The notes under the pieces: generated by a model
Database searches by the model: none
The model's input: the letters and a program-made list of their open reading frames with translations, nothing else
What the model was told of the DNA's origin: nothing
Shown here: one piece after another, positions 34,120 to 43,155 of the stretch
Layout of the letters: every line of letters begins with the position of its first letter
Position numbering within the stretch: position 1 is the first letter of the stretch
Translations under genes and position numbers: made by a program
Assembly: GCF_000819745.1 (NCBI RefSeq)
Contig: NZ_CDDA01000010.1
Span: forward strand, 34,276-98,275
Reading direction: 5' to 3'
DNA length: 64,000 bases
Source of the DNA: Aeromonas bestiarum
GTDB lineage: Bacteria > Pseudomonadota > Gammaproteobacteria > Enterobacterales > Aeromonadaceae

Positions 34120-34154
34120 GCATGGATCCAATCAGCCGGTGGCTGATGCCATAC

Positions 34155-34181
34155 AAAAGGGACGCCGCGGCGTCCCTTTTT
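34155..34181. terminator. Bidirectional terminator between ast and pdxJ
   Basis: AAAAGGGACGCC-GC-GGCGTCCCTTTTT stem with A and T tracts on both sides, between convergent genes. Confidence 0.9.
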
Positions 34182-34204
34182 CATCTCTCATCAACCCAGG
34201 TCGG

Positions 34205-34942
34205 TCAGATCCCCTGACGGGCTTCCTGCATCAGCAGGCGCATGTCGCTGACCGCCTTGGTCAGGCCGTCGAAGGCGGCGCGGCCTATGATGGCGTGGCC
34301 AATGTTGAGCTCATAGAGCTCGGGAATAGCGGCGATGGCCTTGACGTTGTGGTAGTGCAGGCCGTGACCGGCATTGACCTTGAGCCCCTTGCCGGCGGCA
34401 TAGGAGGCGCCGGCAGCGATGCGCTTGAACTCGGCGTTGCGCTCGGCATCCGTGCTGGCATCGGCGTAACGGCCGGTGTGGATCTCGATGAAGGGGGCGC
34501 CACTCTCGGCGGCCGCATCGATCTGGTGCGGATCGGCATCGATAAACAGCGACACCTGGGCGCCGATGGCCGAGAGACGCGTCACCGCATCCGTAATTTT
34601 GTCAAGCTGACCGGCCACGTCCAGACCGCCCTCTGTGGTCACCTCGGTGCGCTTCTCTGGCACCAGGCAGACGAAGTGGGGCTTGATGCGACAGGCAATG
34701 CCGATCATCTCCTCGGTCACCGCCATCTCCAGGTTCATCCTGGTCTGTATGGTCTGGCGCAGCACCTCGACATCACGGTCAGTGATGTGGCGGCGGTCTT
34801 CCCGCAGGTGGATGGTAATGCCATCGGCACCGGCCTGCTCGGCCACGAAGGCGGCCTGCACCGGATCAGGATACTGAGTGCCACGGGCATTGCGCAGGGT
34901 GGCGATATGATCGATGTTCACACCCAGATAGATTTCGCTCAT
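34205..34942 (-). CDS. pdxJ: Pyridoxine 5'-phosphate synthase PdxJ
   Basis: Makes pyridoxine 5'-phosphate from deoxyxylulose phosphate and an aminoacetone derivative in vitamin B6 synthesis. About 245 aa from [20 protein letters not shown] (ATG 34940-34942, AAGGAG upstream). Further signatures are [32 protein letters not shown] and [10 protein letters not shown]. It is the last gene of the lepA-to-pdxJ run. In E. coli acpS follows pdxJ; here a terminator and the convergent ast gene follow instead. Confidence 0.97.
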   Translation of the reverse strand: MSEIYLGVNIDHIATLRNARGTQYPDPVQAAFVAEQAGADGITIHLREDRRHITDRDVEVLRQTIQTRMNLEMAVTEEMIGIACRIKPHFVCLVPEKRTEVTTEGGLDVAGQLDKITDAVTRLSAIGAQVSLFIDADPHQIDAAAESGAPFIEIHTGRYADASTDAERNAEFKRIAAGASYAAGKGLKVNAGHGLHYHNVKAIAAIPELYELNIGHAIIGRAAFDGLTKAVSDMRLLMQEARQGI

Positions 34943-35036
34943 TGATGACTCCTTGAAACACTTCATCTGTTAACTGTGCGGCTGCCGCCTTGGCGCCAGC
35001 GCGGATATCCATATGTCACTGTGTGCTGGCTTTGCG

Positions 35037-35183
35037 CTTTAAGAACAGCTCCCGGCTCTTCAACTGCCGTTTGCTGAAACATGGGAGGCTGCAGCGCCAA
35101 TCGGCGTTAGCTTTTCCGTTTCAAAAACAGCTCCCGGCTCTTTAACTGGCGTTTTCCCAGATAGGGCTGCAGCGCCAGCCGGC
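35037..35183 (-). repeat. Duplication of the recO 3' end
   Basis: The last ~22 codons of recO recur downstream of its stop with a period of 82 bp. On the minus strand, CTGCAGCC...CAGTTAAAGAGCCGGGAGCTG in recO matches CTGCAGCC...CAGTTGAAGAGCCGGGAGCTG at 35043-35093. The extra copy carries small indels in its middle, so it is out of frame and noncoding. It fills much of the 164-bp recO-pdxJ gap. Confidence 0.85.
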
Positions 35184-35805
35184 TGAAACGCTTGGCCGCC
35201 TGCAGCAAGGGAGGCGTATCGAATCGCCCCTCGGAGAAGGCCAGCAGGTGGGCACCGAGAAACAGGGTACGGGGATCCGGCGCCCGCTCGCAAGCGACAA
35301 AGCCCAATTCGCGCTCGAAGCCGTAGAGCAGCTCGGGCTGGATCGCGGACTCGTCGTCGGCGGCGTATTCGAAGTCCACCGCATAGCCGAGCGCCTGCAG
35401 CAAGAGGAACTCGAAGCGACGCAACGGCAGCTCAGGCGTCTCGCCATCCGCCAGCGCCATCAGGGCACGGGCATAGGCGTCAAACACCTCGGGAAAGGGG
35501 GTGTGGGCCTCCAGCAGGTAGTAGACCAGCTCGTTGAGGTAGAGGCCGTAGAAGAGGCGGTCGCCACCGAGTCGCAATGAGTGATCCGGACATTCGACCT
35601 GGGCGAGATTCTTGAGATCCCCCTTGCCGCGCCAGCTGATGGTGAGCAGGGAAAAAGGTTGAAGCAGCCCCTTCAGAGGGGAGCGTGGCCCGCGAGAACC
35701 GCGAGCCACCAGGGTAAATCGGCCACTATCCTGGGTAAACACCTCGACCAGCTGACTGGTCTCCCGATAGGGCCGACTGTGGATGACGAAAGCCGGGCTC
35801 AGCAA
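35107..35805 (-). CDS. recO: DNA repair protein RecO
   Basis: Recombination mediator that with RecR loads RecA onto SSB-coated single-stranded DNA. 232 aa: N-terminal OB fold (PAFVIHSRPYRETSQLVEVF and GSRGPRSPLKGLLQPFS) and a helical C-terminal domain. The zinc cysteines of some RecO proteins are absent, as in enterics. Its start directly follows the era stop. Its tail is duplicated downstream. Confidence 0.95.
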   Translation of the reverse strand: MLSPAFVIHSRPYRETSQLVEVFTQDSGRFTLVARGSRGPRSPLKGLLQPFSLLTISWRGKGDLKNLAQVECPDHSLRLGGDRLFYGLYLNELVYYLLEAHTPFPEVFDAYARALMALADGETPELPLRRFEFLLLQALGYAVDFEYAADDESAIQPELLYGFERELGFVACERAPDPRTLFLGAHLLAFSEGRFDTPPLLQAAKRFSRLALQPYLGKRQLKSRELFLKRKS

Positions 35806-36711
35806 TCAGTCATCGCCATAGCCGAGACTGCGCAGGGCGCGCTCGTCGTCGGCCCAGCCTGCCTTGACCTTGACCCACAGCTCAAGGAACACCTTGTTCT
35901 GGAACAGGCGTTCCATGTCGATGCGAGCCTCTGTGCCTATGGTCTTGATCTTCTCGCCCTTGTTGCCGATGACCATCTTCTTCTGGCCATCGCGCTCCAC
36001 CAGGATCAGGGCGTTGATGTGATAGATGCCGCTCTCTTCCACCTTGAAGCGCTCGATCTCCACGGTCACAGAGTAAGGCAGCTCCTCACCGGTGAAACGC
36101 ATCAGCTTCTCGCGGATGATCTCGGAGGCCATGAAGCGGGAAGAGCGGTCGGTCACGTAGTCTTCCGGGAAGAAGAAGTTGTTCTCTGGCAGCAGATCCT
36201 TGGACCACTCGCGGATCTTATCCACGTTGGTGCCCTTCTCGGCACTGATGGGCAGGATATGGGAGAACTTCATCTGCTGGCCCAGCCACTCCAGATGGGG
36301 CAACAGGTCTTCCTTGTCCTTGACGTTGTCGATCTTGTTGACCGCCAGCACCACGGGACAGGGCAGATGGCGCAACTTGCCGAGCACCATCTCGTCATCC
36401 TTGGTCCAGTGAGTACCGTCGACCACGAACACCACCATGGCCACATCCCCCAGCGAGCTGGTGGCGGCGCGGTTCATCAGGCGGTTGATGGCCCGCTTCT
36501 CTTCGATGTGCAGACCCGGGGTATCCACATAGATGGTCTGATGGTTATCCTCGGTGTCGATCCCCAAAATCCGGTGACGGGTAGTCTGGGGTTTCTTCGA
36601 GGTGATGCTGACCTTCTGGCCGAGCAGCTTGTTGAGCAGGGTGGACTTGCCCACGTTGGGGCGGCCCACGATGGCGACAAAGCCGCAATAGGTGGTATCT
36701 GTATCTGTCAT
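35806..36711 (-). CDS. era: GTPase Era
   Basis: Essential GTPase for 30S subunit assembly; binds the 3' end of 16S rRNA. 301 aa from [20 protein letters not shown] (ATG 36709-36711). The G1 box is GRPNVGKS, G3 DTPGL, G4 NKID, and the C-terminal KH domain contains [14 protein letters not shown]. The start overlaps the rnc stop (ATGA), the usual rnc-era coupling. Confidence 0.98.
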   Translation of the reverse strand: MTDTDTTYCGFVAIVGRPNVGKSTLLNKLLGQKVSITSKKPQTTRHRILGIDTEDNHQTIYVDTPGLHIEEKRAINRLMNRAATSSLGDVAMVVFVVDGTHWTKDDEMVLGKLRHLPCPVVLAVNKIDNVKDKEDLLPHLEWLGQQMKFSHILPISAEKGTNVDKIREWSKDLLPENNFFFPEDYVTDRSSRFMASEIIREKLMRFTGEELPYSVTVEIERFKVEESGIYHINALILVERDGQKKMVIGNKGEKIKTIGTEARIDMERLFQNKVFLELWVKVKAGWADDERALRSLGYGDD

Positions 36712-37379
36712 GACAGTCTTTCCAATGCTTGCTGCGCCGCCGCCTGTTCGGCCTTGCGACGACTGGTACCGACCCCGACCAGCGGACCATCCAGGCCTTC
36801 CACGTCGCACTGGACTGTGAATTCCTGGTTGTGGGCCTCGCCCTTGACGTTGGTCACCGTGTAGGTCGGCAGGGATTTGCGGCTTCCCTGCAAAATTTCT
36901 TGCAGGCGGGTCTTGGGATCCTTCTGCTCTATGCCCGGGCGTATCTCGTCCAGACGACTGGCATACCAGTTCAGCAGCAGCACCCGCACCGCCTCAAGAT
37001 CAGTATCCAGATAGACGGCGCCGATCACCGCCTCAACCGTGTCGGCCAGAATGGATTCGCGGCGGAAACCGCCGCTCTTGAGTTCGCCGGGCCCGAGGAT
37101 CAGGTGATCCCCTAGGTCAAACTCCCGGCCCAGTTCGGCCAGGGTCTTCTCGCGCACCAAGGTGGCGCGCATACGGCTGAGATCCCCTTCCGCCGCTTGC
37201 GGGAAGCGGTGGAACAGAGCATCGGCAATCACCAGACTCAAGATGGAGTCTCCCAAAAATTCCAGTCGCTCATTGTGACGGGAACCGGCGCTACGGTGAG
37301 TCAGCGCCCGGGTCAACAATTCCTGATCGCGAAAGACATGCCCGAGACGGGACTGCAGTCTGTTCATTTTGATATTCAT
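36708..37379 (-). CDS. rnc: Ribonuclease III
   Basis: Double-strand-specific endonuclease that processes rRNA precursors and regulatory RNA duplexes. 223 aa. The catalytic signature is [18 protein letters not shown], with the second acidic residue in [16 protein letters not shown]. The C-terminal dsRNA-binding domain ends with [16 protein letters not shown]. It follows lepB with no gap. In E. coli RNase III cleaves its own leader; I did not find a comparable leader here because lepB abuts. Confidence 0.98.
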   Translation of the reverse strand: MNIKMNRLQSRLGHVFRDQELLTRALTHRSAGSRHNERLEFLGDSILSLVIADALFHRFPQAAEGDLSRMRATLVREKTLAELGREFDLGDHLILGPGELKSGGFRRESILADTVEAVIGAVYLDTDLEAVRVLLLNWYASRLDEIRPGIEQKDPKTRLQEILQGSRKSLPTYTVTNVKGEAHNQEFTVQCDVEGLDGPLVGVGTSRRKAEQAAAQQALERLS

Positions 37380-38303
37380 TTACTTGATTCCGCCAATGCG
37401 GTTGAAGCGCACACCTGTCGGTACCCAGCTTGGCAGCAGGGAGCCTTCTTCACGCTCAAATTCAAAACTTATCCAGATAGCGACCGCCTTGCCCACCAGA
37501 TTCTGCTCGGGCACAAAGCCCCAGAAACGACTGTCGGTACTGTTGTCACGGTTATCACCCATCACGAAGTACTGACCTTCCGGCACCACCCACTCGTCGG
37601 GGTAGGTGCCGGGCTGGCGATAGTAACGGCCGACCATATCGGGCATCAGCGGGTTGCGCAGGGTCTCGTGAGACACCTCACCCAGCTGCTCGGTATAGCG
37701 GTCAAGCGGGATCCCCATCTGGGTAAATTCACCCCTTTGTTCAAACTTGACGTCGAGCTTCTGGAAGCCCGGGCACGTTTTCCCTTCCTGCTCCTCGCAC
37801 TTGGGCCGGATCATCAGCTCCTTGTTGCGATAGATGACCCTGTCACCCGGCATGCCGACCACCCGCTTGATGTAGTCCACCCGGGTATCCAGCGGATACT
37901 TGAACACCACCACATCGCCGCGCTTGGGTTCGCCAGTCTCGAGGAACTTGGTGTTGGTCACCGGATCCTTGAGGCCATAGGCAAACTTCTGCACCAGGAT
38001 GAAGTCGCCCACCAGCAGGGTGGGCATCATGGAGCCAGACGGGATCTGGAACGGTTCAAAGATGAACGAACGCAAAATCAGCACGAGGGTGATGACCGGG
38101 AAGACACCTGCGGTCTGTTCGATCCAGACCGGCATGGGGGCAACCTTGGCCAGGGTTTTCTCATCCAGATGGGCGCCGCCATGGGCACGGGCCACTGCAA
38201 TCTTGGCGGCCCGCTGCTTGGACCAGATCATCTTGTCCAGACACCAGATAACACCGGTGATCGCGCAGACCACCACCAGGATCAGGGAAAACGTGCTTGC
38301 CAT
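37380..38303 (-). CDS. lepB: Signal peptidase I
   Basis: Inner-membrane Ser/Lys protease that removes signal peptides from exported proteins. 307 aa. Two N-terminal transmembrane segments (about 5-22 and 65-82) precede the catalytic serine in IPSGSMMPTLLVGD and lysine in YIKRVVGMPGDRV. The conserved box MGDNRDNSTDSRFWG follows. Between lepA and rnc, as in E. coli. Confidence 0.97.
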   Translation of the reverse strand: MASTFSLILVVVCAITGVIWCLDKMIWSKQRAAKIAVARAHGGAHLDEKTLAKVAPMPVWIEQTAGVFPVITLVLILRSFIFEPFQIPSGSMMPTLLVGDFILVQKFAYGLKDPVTNTKFLETGEPKRGDVVVFKYPLDTRVDYIKRVVGMPGDRVIYRNKELMIRPKCEEQEGKTCPGFQKLDVKFEQRGEFTQMGIPLDRYTEQLGEVSHETLRNPLMPDMVGRYYRQPGTYPDEWVVPEGQYFVMGDNRDNSTDSRFWGFVPEQNLVGKAVAIWISFEFEREEGSLLPSWVPTGVRFNRIGGIK

Positions 38304-38306
38304 CGA

Positions 38307-40100
38307 TTAATCCTTTCCTACATGGAGAATTGCGAGGAAGGCTTCCTGCGGCACGTCGACACGGCCCAGGGACTTCATCCGCTTCTTGCCTTCTTTCTGC
38401 TTGTTCAGCAGCTTTTTCTTCCGGCTCACGTCACCGCCATAACACTTGGCTGTCACGTCTTTACGCAGGGCCTTGACGGTGCTGCGGGCGATGATCTGGT
38501 TGCCAATGGATGCCTGAATGGCGATATCAAACATCTGGCGCGGGATCAGCTCACGCATCTTCTCCACCACCTGGCGACCGCGATACTGGGCGTTCTCCTT
38601 GTGGGTGATGATGGCCAGCGCATCGACACGCTCACCGTTGATCATGATATCCAGACGGACCATCTCGGAGGTTTCAAAGCGCTTGAAGCCGTAATCCAGC
38701 GAGGCGTAACCACGACTGGTAGATTTCAGACGGTCGAAGAAATCGAGCACCACTTCCGCCATCGGGATTTCATAGGTCAGTGCGACCTGGTTGCCGTGAT
38801 AGACCATGTTGGTCTGCACGCCACGCTTCTCGATGCAGAGGGTGATGACGTTGCCCATGTACTCCTGCGGCAACAGAATGTTGCACTCGGCGATAGGCTC
38901 ACGCATCTCCTTGATGTTGTTGACCGGAGGCATGGCGGACGGGCTGTCGATATGGATGGTTGAGCCATCATTGAGCTCAATCTCATAGACCACGGTCGGC
39001 GCCGTGGTGATGAGATCCAGATCGTATTCCCGCTCCAGACGCTCCTGGATGATCTCCATGTGCAGCATGCCAAGGAAGCCGCAACGGAAACCGAAGCCCA
39101 GCGCGGTGGAACTCTCAGGTTCGAAGAACAGGGAGGCATCGTTCAGGGACAGTTTGTCGAGGGCATCACGGAACGACTCATAGTCATCGCTGGAGATGGG
39201 GAACAGGCCCGCATACACCTGCGGCTTCACCTTCTTGAAACCCGCCAGCGCTTTTTCGGCGCCGTTCTTGGCCTGAGTCAGGGTATCGCCGACAGGGGCG
39301 CCGTGGATGTCCTTGATGCCGCAGACGACCCAACCTACCTCGCCACAACCCAGGCCCTGAGTATCCACCTGCTTGGGCGTGAAGATACCGATACGATCGA
39401 CACCCCACACCTGACCGGTGCTCATCACCTTGATCTTGTCGTTTTTCTTGAGGGAGCCGTTCTTGATCCGCACCAGAGAGACGACGCCCAGATAGGAGTC
39501 AAACCAAGAGTCGATGATCAGCGCTTGCAGCGGTGCATCGGGATCACCGACCGGCGCCGGGATGCGAGCCACTATCTCTTCCAGCACAAGGTCAACGCCC
39601 AGGCCGGTCTTGGCGGAGCAACGGACAGCATCGATGGCGTCGATGCCGACTATGTCTTCGATCTCCTCGGCAACCCGCTCGGGCTCTGCGGCCGGCAGAT
39701 CGATCTTGTTCAGCACCGGCACCACTTCCAGCTCCATTTCCATGGCGGTGTAGCAGTTGGCCAGAGTCTGTGCCTCAACCCCCTGGCCGGCATCTACCAC
39801 CAGCAGCGCCCCTTCACAGGCCGCCAATGAGCGGGAGACTTCGTAGGAGAAATCTACGTGGCCCGGGGTGTCGATAAAGTTCAGCTGGTAGGTGTTACCG
39901 TCTTGTGCCTGGTAGTTCAGGGTCACACTCTGTGCTTTGATGGTAATGCCGCGCTCGCGCTCCAGGTCCATGGAGTCAAGCACCTGAGCCTGCATCTCGC
40001 GGGAGGACAGGCCACCGCAAGTCTGGATCAGACGGTCCGACAGGGTCGATTTACCGTGGTCGATGTGCGCAATAATCGAAAAGTTACGAATGTGTTTCAT
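38307..40100 (-). CDS. lepA: Elongation factor 4 (LepA)
   Basis: Ribosome-binding translational GTPase with a role in initiation and back-translocation. 597 aa from [19 protein letters not shown] (ATG 40098-40100); an upstream in-frame ATG adds six residues not seen in the family. G motifs [13 protein letters not shown] and NKID are present, and the LepA-specific C-terminus ends [13 protein letters not shown]. 3 bp before lepB, so co-transcribed with it. Confidence 0.98.
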   Translation of the reverse strand: MKHIRNFSIIAHIDHGKSTLSDRLIQTCGGLSSREMQAQVLDSMDLERERGITIKAQSVTLNYQAQDGNTYQLNFIDTPGHVDFSYEVSRSLAACEGALLVVDAGQGVEAQTLANCYTAMEMELEVVPVLNKIDLPAAEPERVAEEIEDIVGIDAIDAVRCSAKTGLGVDLVLEEIVARIPAPVGDPDAPLQALIIDSWFDSYLGVVSLVRIKNGSLKKNDKIKVMSTGQVWGVDRIGIFTPKQVDTQGLGCGEVGWVVCGIKDIHGAPVGDTLTQAKNGAEKALAGFKKVKPQVYAGLFPISSDDYESFRDALDKLSLNDASLFFEPESSTALGFGFRCGFLGMLHMEIIQERLEREYDLDLITTAPTVVYEIELNDGSTIHIDSPSAMPPVNNIKEMREPIAECNILLPQEYMGNVITLCIEKRGVQTNMVYHGNQVALTYEIPMAEVVLDFFDRLKSTSRGYASLDYGFKRFETSEMVRLDIMINGERVDALAIITHKENAQYRGRQVVEKMRELIPRQMFDIAIQASIGNQIIARSTVKALRKDVTAKCYGGDVSRKKKLLNKQKEGKKRMKSLGRVDVPQEAFLAILHVGKD

Positions 40101-40148
40101 CGAGCAAGAATCACTCAAAATTAGGTTAGGGCCGGATATGGAGGCAGG

Positions 40149-40178
40149 ATTTTACTGGATAACCCGGTCGACGGCCAA
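40149..40178 (-). promoter_or_regulatory. Candidate sigma-70 promoter of lepA
   Basis: On the minus strand TTGGCC (-35, 40173-40178), 18-bp spacer, TAAAAT (-10, 40149-40154), ~48 bp before the lepA start. Confidence 0.55.
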
Positions 40179-40218
40179 TCTTTAGTCGACGGAGCACCAG
40201 AAATACAGGCCTGCACGG

Positions 40219-40680
40219 TCAGGAGAGGTTGCGGGTGTGGAGTACCACGCCCAGCATGCGAGGGCCATATGCCCCCTGATCGAGTCGAGTGGAAAAGTAA
40301 CGAACCAGTGAAAATCCGATGAGGCCACCCAGCAGGCAGCTGAGGATGGTGATCCCCTCACCGCCCGCCAACAAGGGTGCCAACCAGAGCTGACCAAGCA
40401 GGGCGCCAGCCAGCAGACAGAACAGCGGCAACACATATACCAGTGCTGCGCCCCGCAGTATGCTCGCCTGGGGAATGCCGAGCCTCACTTGCTGACCGAC
40501 GCTCACCTCTGCGGTAAGGGCAACCCGCAGCCGTTGCTGCTTCATCGGAAACGCCTTGGCAACCGTACCGGTACCGCAGTTGGACTGTTGATGACAACCG
40601 CTGCAGGCGGAGCGCCGTTCGCACTCCACCCAGGCATGTTGCCCATCAATGGCCACTACGGTCGCCAGCTCTTCGCTCAT
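40219..40680 (-). CDS. rseC: Sigma-E modulator RseC
   Basis: Inner-membrane protein encoded in the sigma-E operon; relatives act in SoxR reduction. About 153 aa from MSEELATVVAIDGQHAWVEC (ATG 40678-40680). A cysteine cluster (CERRSACSGCHQQSNCG) in the N-terminal part is the usual RseC/RnfC-linked motif. Two transmembrane helices (about 75-95 and 100-120) follow. Ends ~118 bp before lepA. Confidence 0.94.
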   Translation of the reverse strand: MSEELATVVAIDGQHAWVECERRSACSGCHQQSNCGTGTVAKAFPMKQQRLRVALTAEVSVGQQVRLGIPQASILRGAALVYVLPLFCLLAGALLGQLWLAPLLAGGEGITILSCLLGGLIGFSLVRYFSTRLDQGAYGPRMLGVVLHTRNLS

Positions 40681-40773
40681 TTCACTCACAAGACGTTTCC
40701 ACAATAACGAGGGACAGATTGACCCAATCTGAACATGACTGCCCCGCTTGAGCAAGCGGGAGTACAAATACGA

Positions 40774-41754
40774 CTACTGCACAGTCTCATTGCGGGCCAG
40801 AGGCTGCACCGACTCGGCGATGCGTTTCGCCGTTTCGGCCGGCACTTCACCCACGACCGTAATCTCGACCCCCACATCGTTGACGTAGCTCACCAGCGAG
40901 GTCGCCCCCTGGCGGATCAACTGCTGGCGCACCGCCTGCTTGGGATCGACCCTGGCCACATAGACGGAGAGATCCACCAGACCATCAGAGAGCATCATGT
41001 AATCCACCGGCAAGCTGGTGGTCACCAGCTGGTGCCGGTCCTGAGACAATACCTTGAAACCATCAGGCAACCAGGTGAGATGCCAGTTCAGCGTCTGCTG
41101 TGGCGCCGGGTAGGCATCCTCCAGCGCCAGCGCCTGGGGCAGCTTGCTGCCCGCCAGCTTCACCAGCCAGGGCGCGGGGGCGCTCTGCCTGTCCAGATCC
41201 ACGCCCAGCACCTGCTCGACCAGGTTGCCTTCCCGATCCACCATGTCCACCCGCAACAACAGCTGGCTCTGCTCATCGACCCAGAGCACGAAGCCATACT
41301 TGTCCGCCTCTTTGGGCACCAGCCTGACTACCTGCGCCACCAGACCGGCGACCCGGCTGCGGCCAGCCAGCACGGGGTCATAGCTTTCCAGCACCCGGGG
41401 CAGCGGCATCTTCACCAGAGTGGCCCAAACACCGGGGAAGCGAGCGCCTTTGAGGGTGTAGGGTTCGTGGGTATTTTCGAAGAAGGTGAACTCGTCCTGA
41501 CGCTGCAGGTACTCTATGGTCTTGCCGTCCAGGTAGCTCAGGTGAGCCACCTCCTTGCCATCGATCACCCCATGACTGAAACGTATGGGTTCGAGGCGCC
41601 CCTGACGGGCCTTGACCATGGATAATTCGAAATTCTGTTGCGAGACGGCACTCTGCATCTGCTGCAACAAGGCCTCGGCCGACTTATCGTCGGCCGAGGC
41701 CTTGGCACAAATCAGCAGGAGAGAGGCCAGCAAAATACGGCTGGACTGGCGCAC
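40774..41754 (-). CDS. rseB: Periplasmic regulator RseB
   Basis: Binds the periplasmic part of RseA and protects it from DegS, and senses lipopolysaccharide or mislocalised lipoproteins. 326 aa with a cleavable signal peptide (ILLASLLLICAKASA, cut before DDKSAEA). A LolA-like N-terminal domain and a smaller C-terminal domain (about 220-315) are recognisable. Between rseA and rseC in the conserved order. Confidence 0.96.
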   Translation of the reverse strand: MRQSSRILLASLLLICAKASADDKSAEALLQQMQSAVSQQNFELSMVKARQGRLEPIRFSHGVIDGKEVAHLSYLDGKTIEYLQRQDEFTFFENTHEPYTLKGARFPGVWATLVKMPLPRVLESYDPVLAGRSRVAGLVAQVVRLVPKEADKYGFVLWVDEQSQLLLRVDMVDREGNLVEQVLGVDLDRQSAPAPWLVKLAGSKLPQALALEDAYPAPQQTLNWHLTWLPDGFKVLSQDRHQLVTTSLPVDYMMLSDGLVDLSVYVARVDPKQAVRQQLIRQGATSLVSYVNDVGVEITVVGEVPAETAKRIAESVQPLARNETVQ

Positions 41755-41775
41755 GATCTGATCCCTAAAAATGCG

Positions 41776-42369
41776 TTATTCCTGAATCTGCTTGTCTTGC
41801 AGCAGACGCTGTTGCAACTGATGATCACGCAGGAAGGCATTGATGCGCTCACGCTGCTCCTGCATCTGTTGCTCACTCAACCCTTGCTGGCGGGCGGTCG
41901 CCCGATTGCCATCCTGCGGGTAGTGCACGCTCACCGGCGAGGCACTGCCACCGACAGGAATGGTGTTAAGCACAGGGTTGGTCGGTATGCCGTCATGACC
42001 CTGATACTGCTGCACCCCGAAGATGACGGCAGCGGCGACAGATGCGGCGATGGCGTATTGCCCCACCTGTTGACCGACCCGACGAAACAGCGGAACCACC
42101 TTGGCACCGGTATGAACCTGCGGCGCAGCTGGCTTGCTCTCCACCGGCTTGGGCGCCAGTATGGTGGGCTCATCTTCCAGCGCAGCCATTATGCTGTCAC
42201 TGAGATCCAGCTGCAGATTGACCGGCAGGTCCCCCCGCATGGCATCACCGATCAAGTGGTAACGAGACCAGGTATCTTGCAGCGCCGGATCCATTCCCAG
42301 CTCGCTCAGAACCTCAACATCGCTCAAGTCACCATCCATCAGGGCCGAGAGTTGCTCTTTAGTTGCCAT
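41776..42369 (-). CDS. rseA: Anti-sigma-E factor RseA
   Basis: Inner-membrane protein that sequesters sigma-E until cleaved by DegS and RseP. 197 aa. The N-terminal sigma-binding domain begins KEQLSALMDGDLSD. One transmembrane segment lies near residues 93-110 (YAIAASVAAAVIFGVQQY), then a ~85-residue periplasmic tail that ends LLQDKQIQE. It starts 22 bp after rpoE. Confidence 0.95.
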   Translation of the reverse strand: MATKEQLSALMDGDLSDVEVLSELGMDPALQDTWSRYHLIGDAMRGDLPVNLQLDLSDSIMAALEDEPTILAPKPVESKPAAPQVHTGAKVVPLFRRVGQQVGQYAIAASVAAAVIFGVQQYQGHDGIPTNPVLNTIPVGGSASPVSVHYPQDGNRATARQQGLSEQQMQEQRERINAFLRDHQLQQRLLQDKQIQE

Positions 42370-42391
42370 AAGTTAACCTGTCTTTCCCCAG

Positions 42392-42973
42392 TTAATTCTC
42401 GATCAGAGGTTTCAGCTTTTTATCGATTGCTTCCCTCGCCCGGAAAATACGGGATCTCACCGTACCCACAGGGCAATCCATGATTTCGGCAATCTCTTCA
42501 TAGCTCAACCCTTCCAGTTCACGGAGGGTGATGGCTGTCCTCAAGTCTTCAGGCAAAGCTTCTATGGCGGAAAACACGGTGCGCTTGATCTCGTCGGTCA
42601 GCGCCAGGTTTTCCGGTGTTGCGACCTCTTGCAAGGCTTCGCCACCACCATAGTATTCTGCCTCGTCCGCCTCTACATCACTGCTGGGCGGCCTGCGCCC
42701 CTGAGAGGTCAGATAATTTTTGGCCGTATTCACGGCGATTCGGTACAACCAGGTGTAAAACGCGCTCTCGCCACGGAATGTCGGCAACGCCCGGTAGGCT
42801 TTGATAAATGCCTCCTGCGCCACATCCGGCACATCACCCGGATTGTTGACATACCTGGCAACCAGGTTGACCACTTTATGCTGGTATTTTTTTACCAACA
42901 GGTTGAATGCATTTTTATCGCCACGCTGGACCCGTTCAACCAGCTGTTCGTCCAGTAGATTCTGGTCGCTCAT
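42392..42973 (-). CDS. rpoE: Envelope-stress sigma factor RpoE (sigma-E)
   Basis: ECF sigma factor for the outer-membrane stress response. 193 aa with sigma region 2 (DVAQEAFIKAYRAL, FYTWLYRIAVNTAKNYL) and region 4 (GLSYEEIAEIMDCPVGTVRS). It is autoregulated through a perfect sigma-E promoter at 43038-43064. Its start overlaps the stop of a six-codon ORF (TGATG), and no good Shine-Dalgarno sequence lies at the normal distance. Confidence 0.98.
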   Translation of the reverse strand: MSDQNLLDEQLVERVQRGDKNAFNLLVKKYQHKVVNLVARYVNNPGDVPDVAQEAFIKAYRALPTFRGESAFYTWLYRIAVNTAKNYLTSQGRRPPSSDVEADEAEYYGGGEALQEVATPENLALTDEIKRTVFSAIEALPEDLRTAITLRELEGLSYEEIAEIMDCPVGTVRSRIFRAREAIDKKLKPLIEN

Positions 42974-42993
42974 CAGAGCCGTAAAACCCCCAT
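42973..42993 (-). CDS. Possible six-codon leader ORF coupled to rpoE
   Basis: ATG at 42991-42993 reads MGVLRL and stops with TGA at 42973-42975. The stop overlaps the rpoE ATG as TGATG. In-frame sequence upstream meets a TAG, so the peptide cannot be longer. E. coli has a longer leader gene, rseD, coupled to rpoE; this may be a reduced analogue or chance. Confidence 0.3.
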   Translation of the reverse strand: MGVLRL

Positions 42994-43037
42994 CAGGTTA
43001 TCGTTTTTCTTTTCCGGCCCTTCCTAAGCGCACAAGT

Positions 43038-43064
43038 TCAGACAGGAGGAATCAGGGAAAGTTC
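43038..43064 (-). promoter_or_regulatory. Sigma-E promoter of rpoE
   Basis: On the minus strand GAACTT (43059-43064), a 16-bp spacer and TCTGA (43038-43042) match the sigma-E consensus exactly, ~65 bp upstream of rpoE. This gives the expected autoregulation. Confidence 0.88.
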
Positions 43065-43155
43065 GGTTGCATTGAAAAAAATGTGACGCAGGCTGCATCA
43101 CCGCCCTCGCTTGGGCTACCATGGTGCCAGTTCTTAATCCAGGCCAATGATACTT

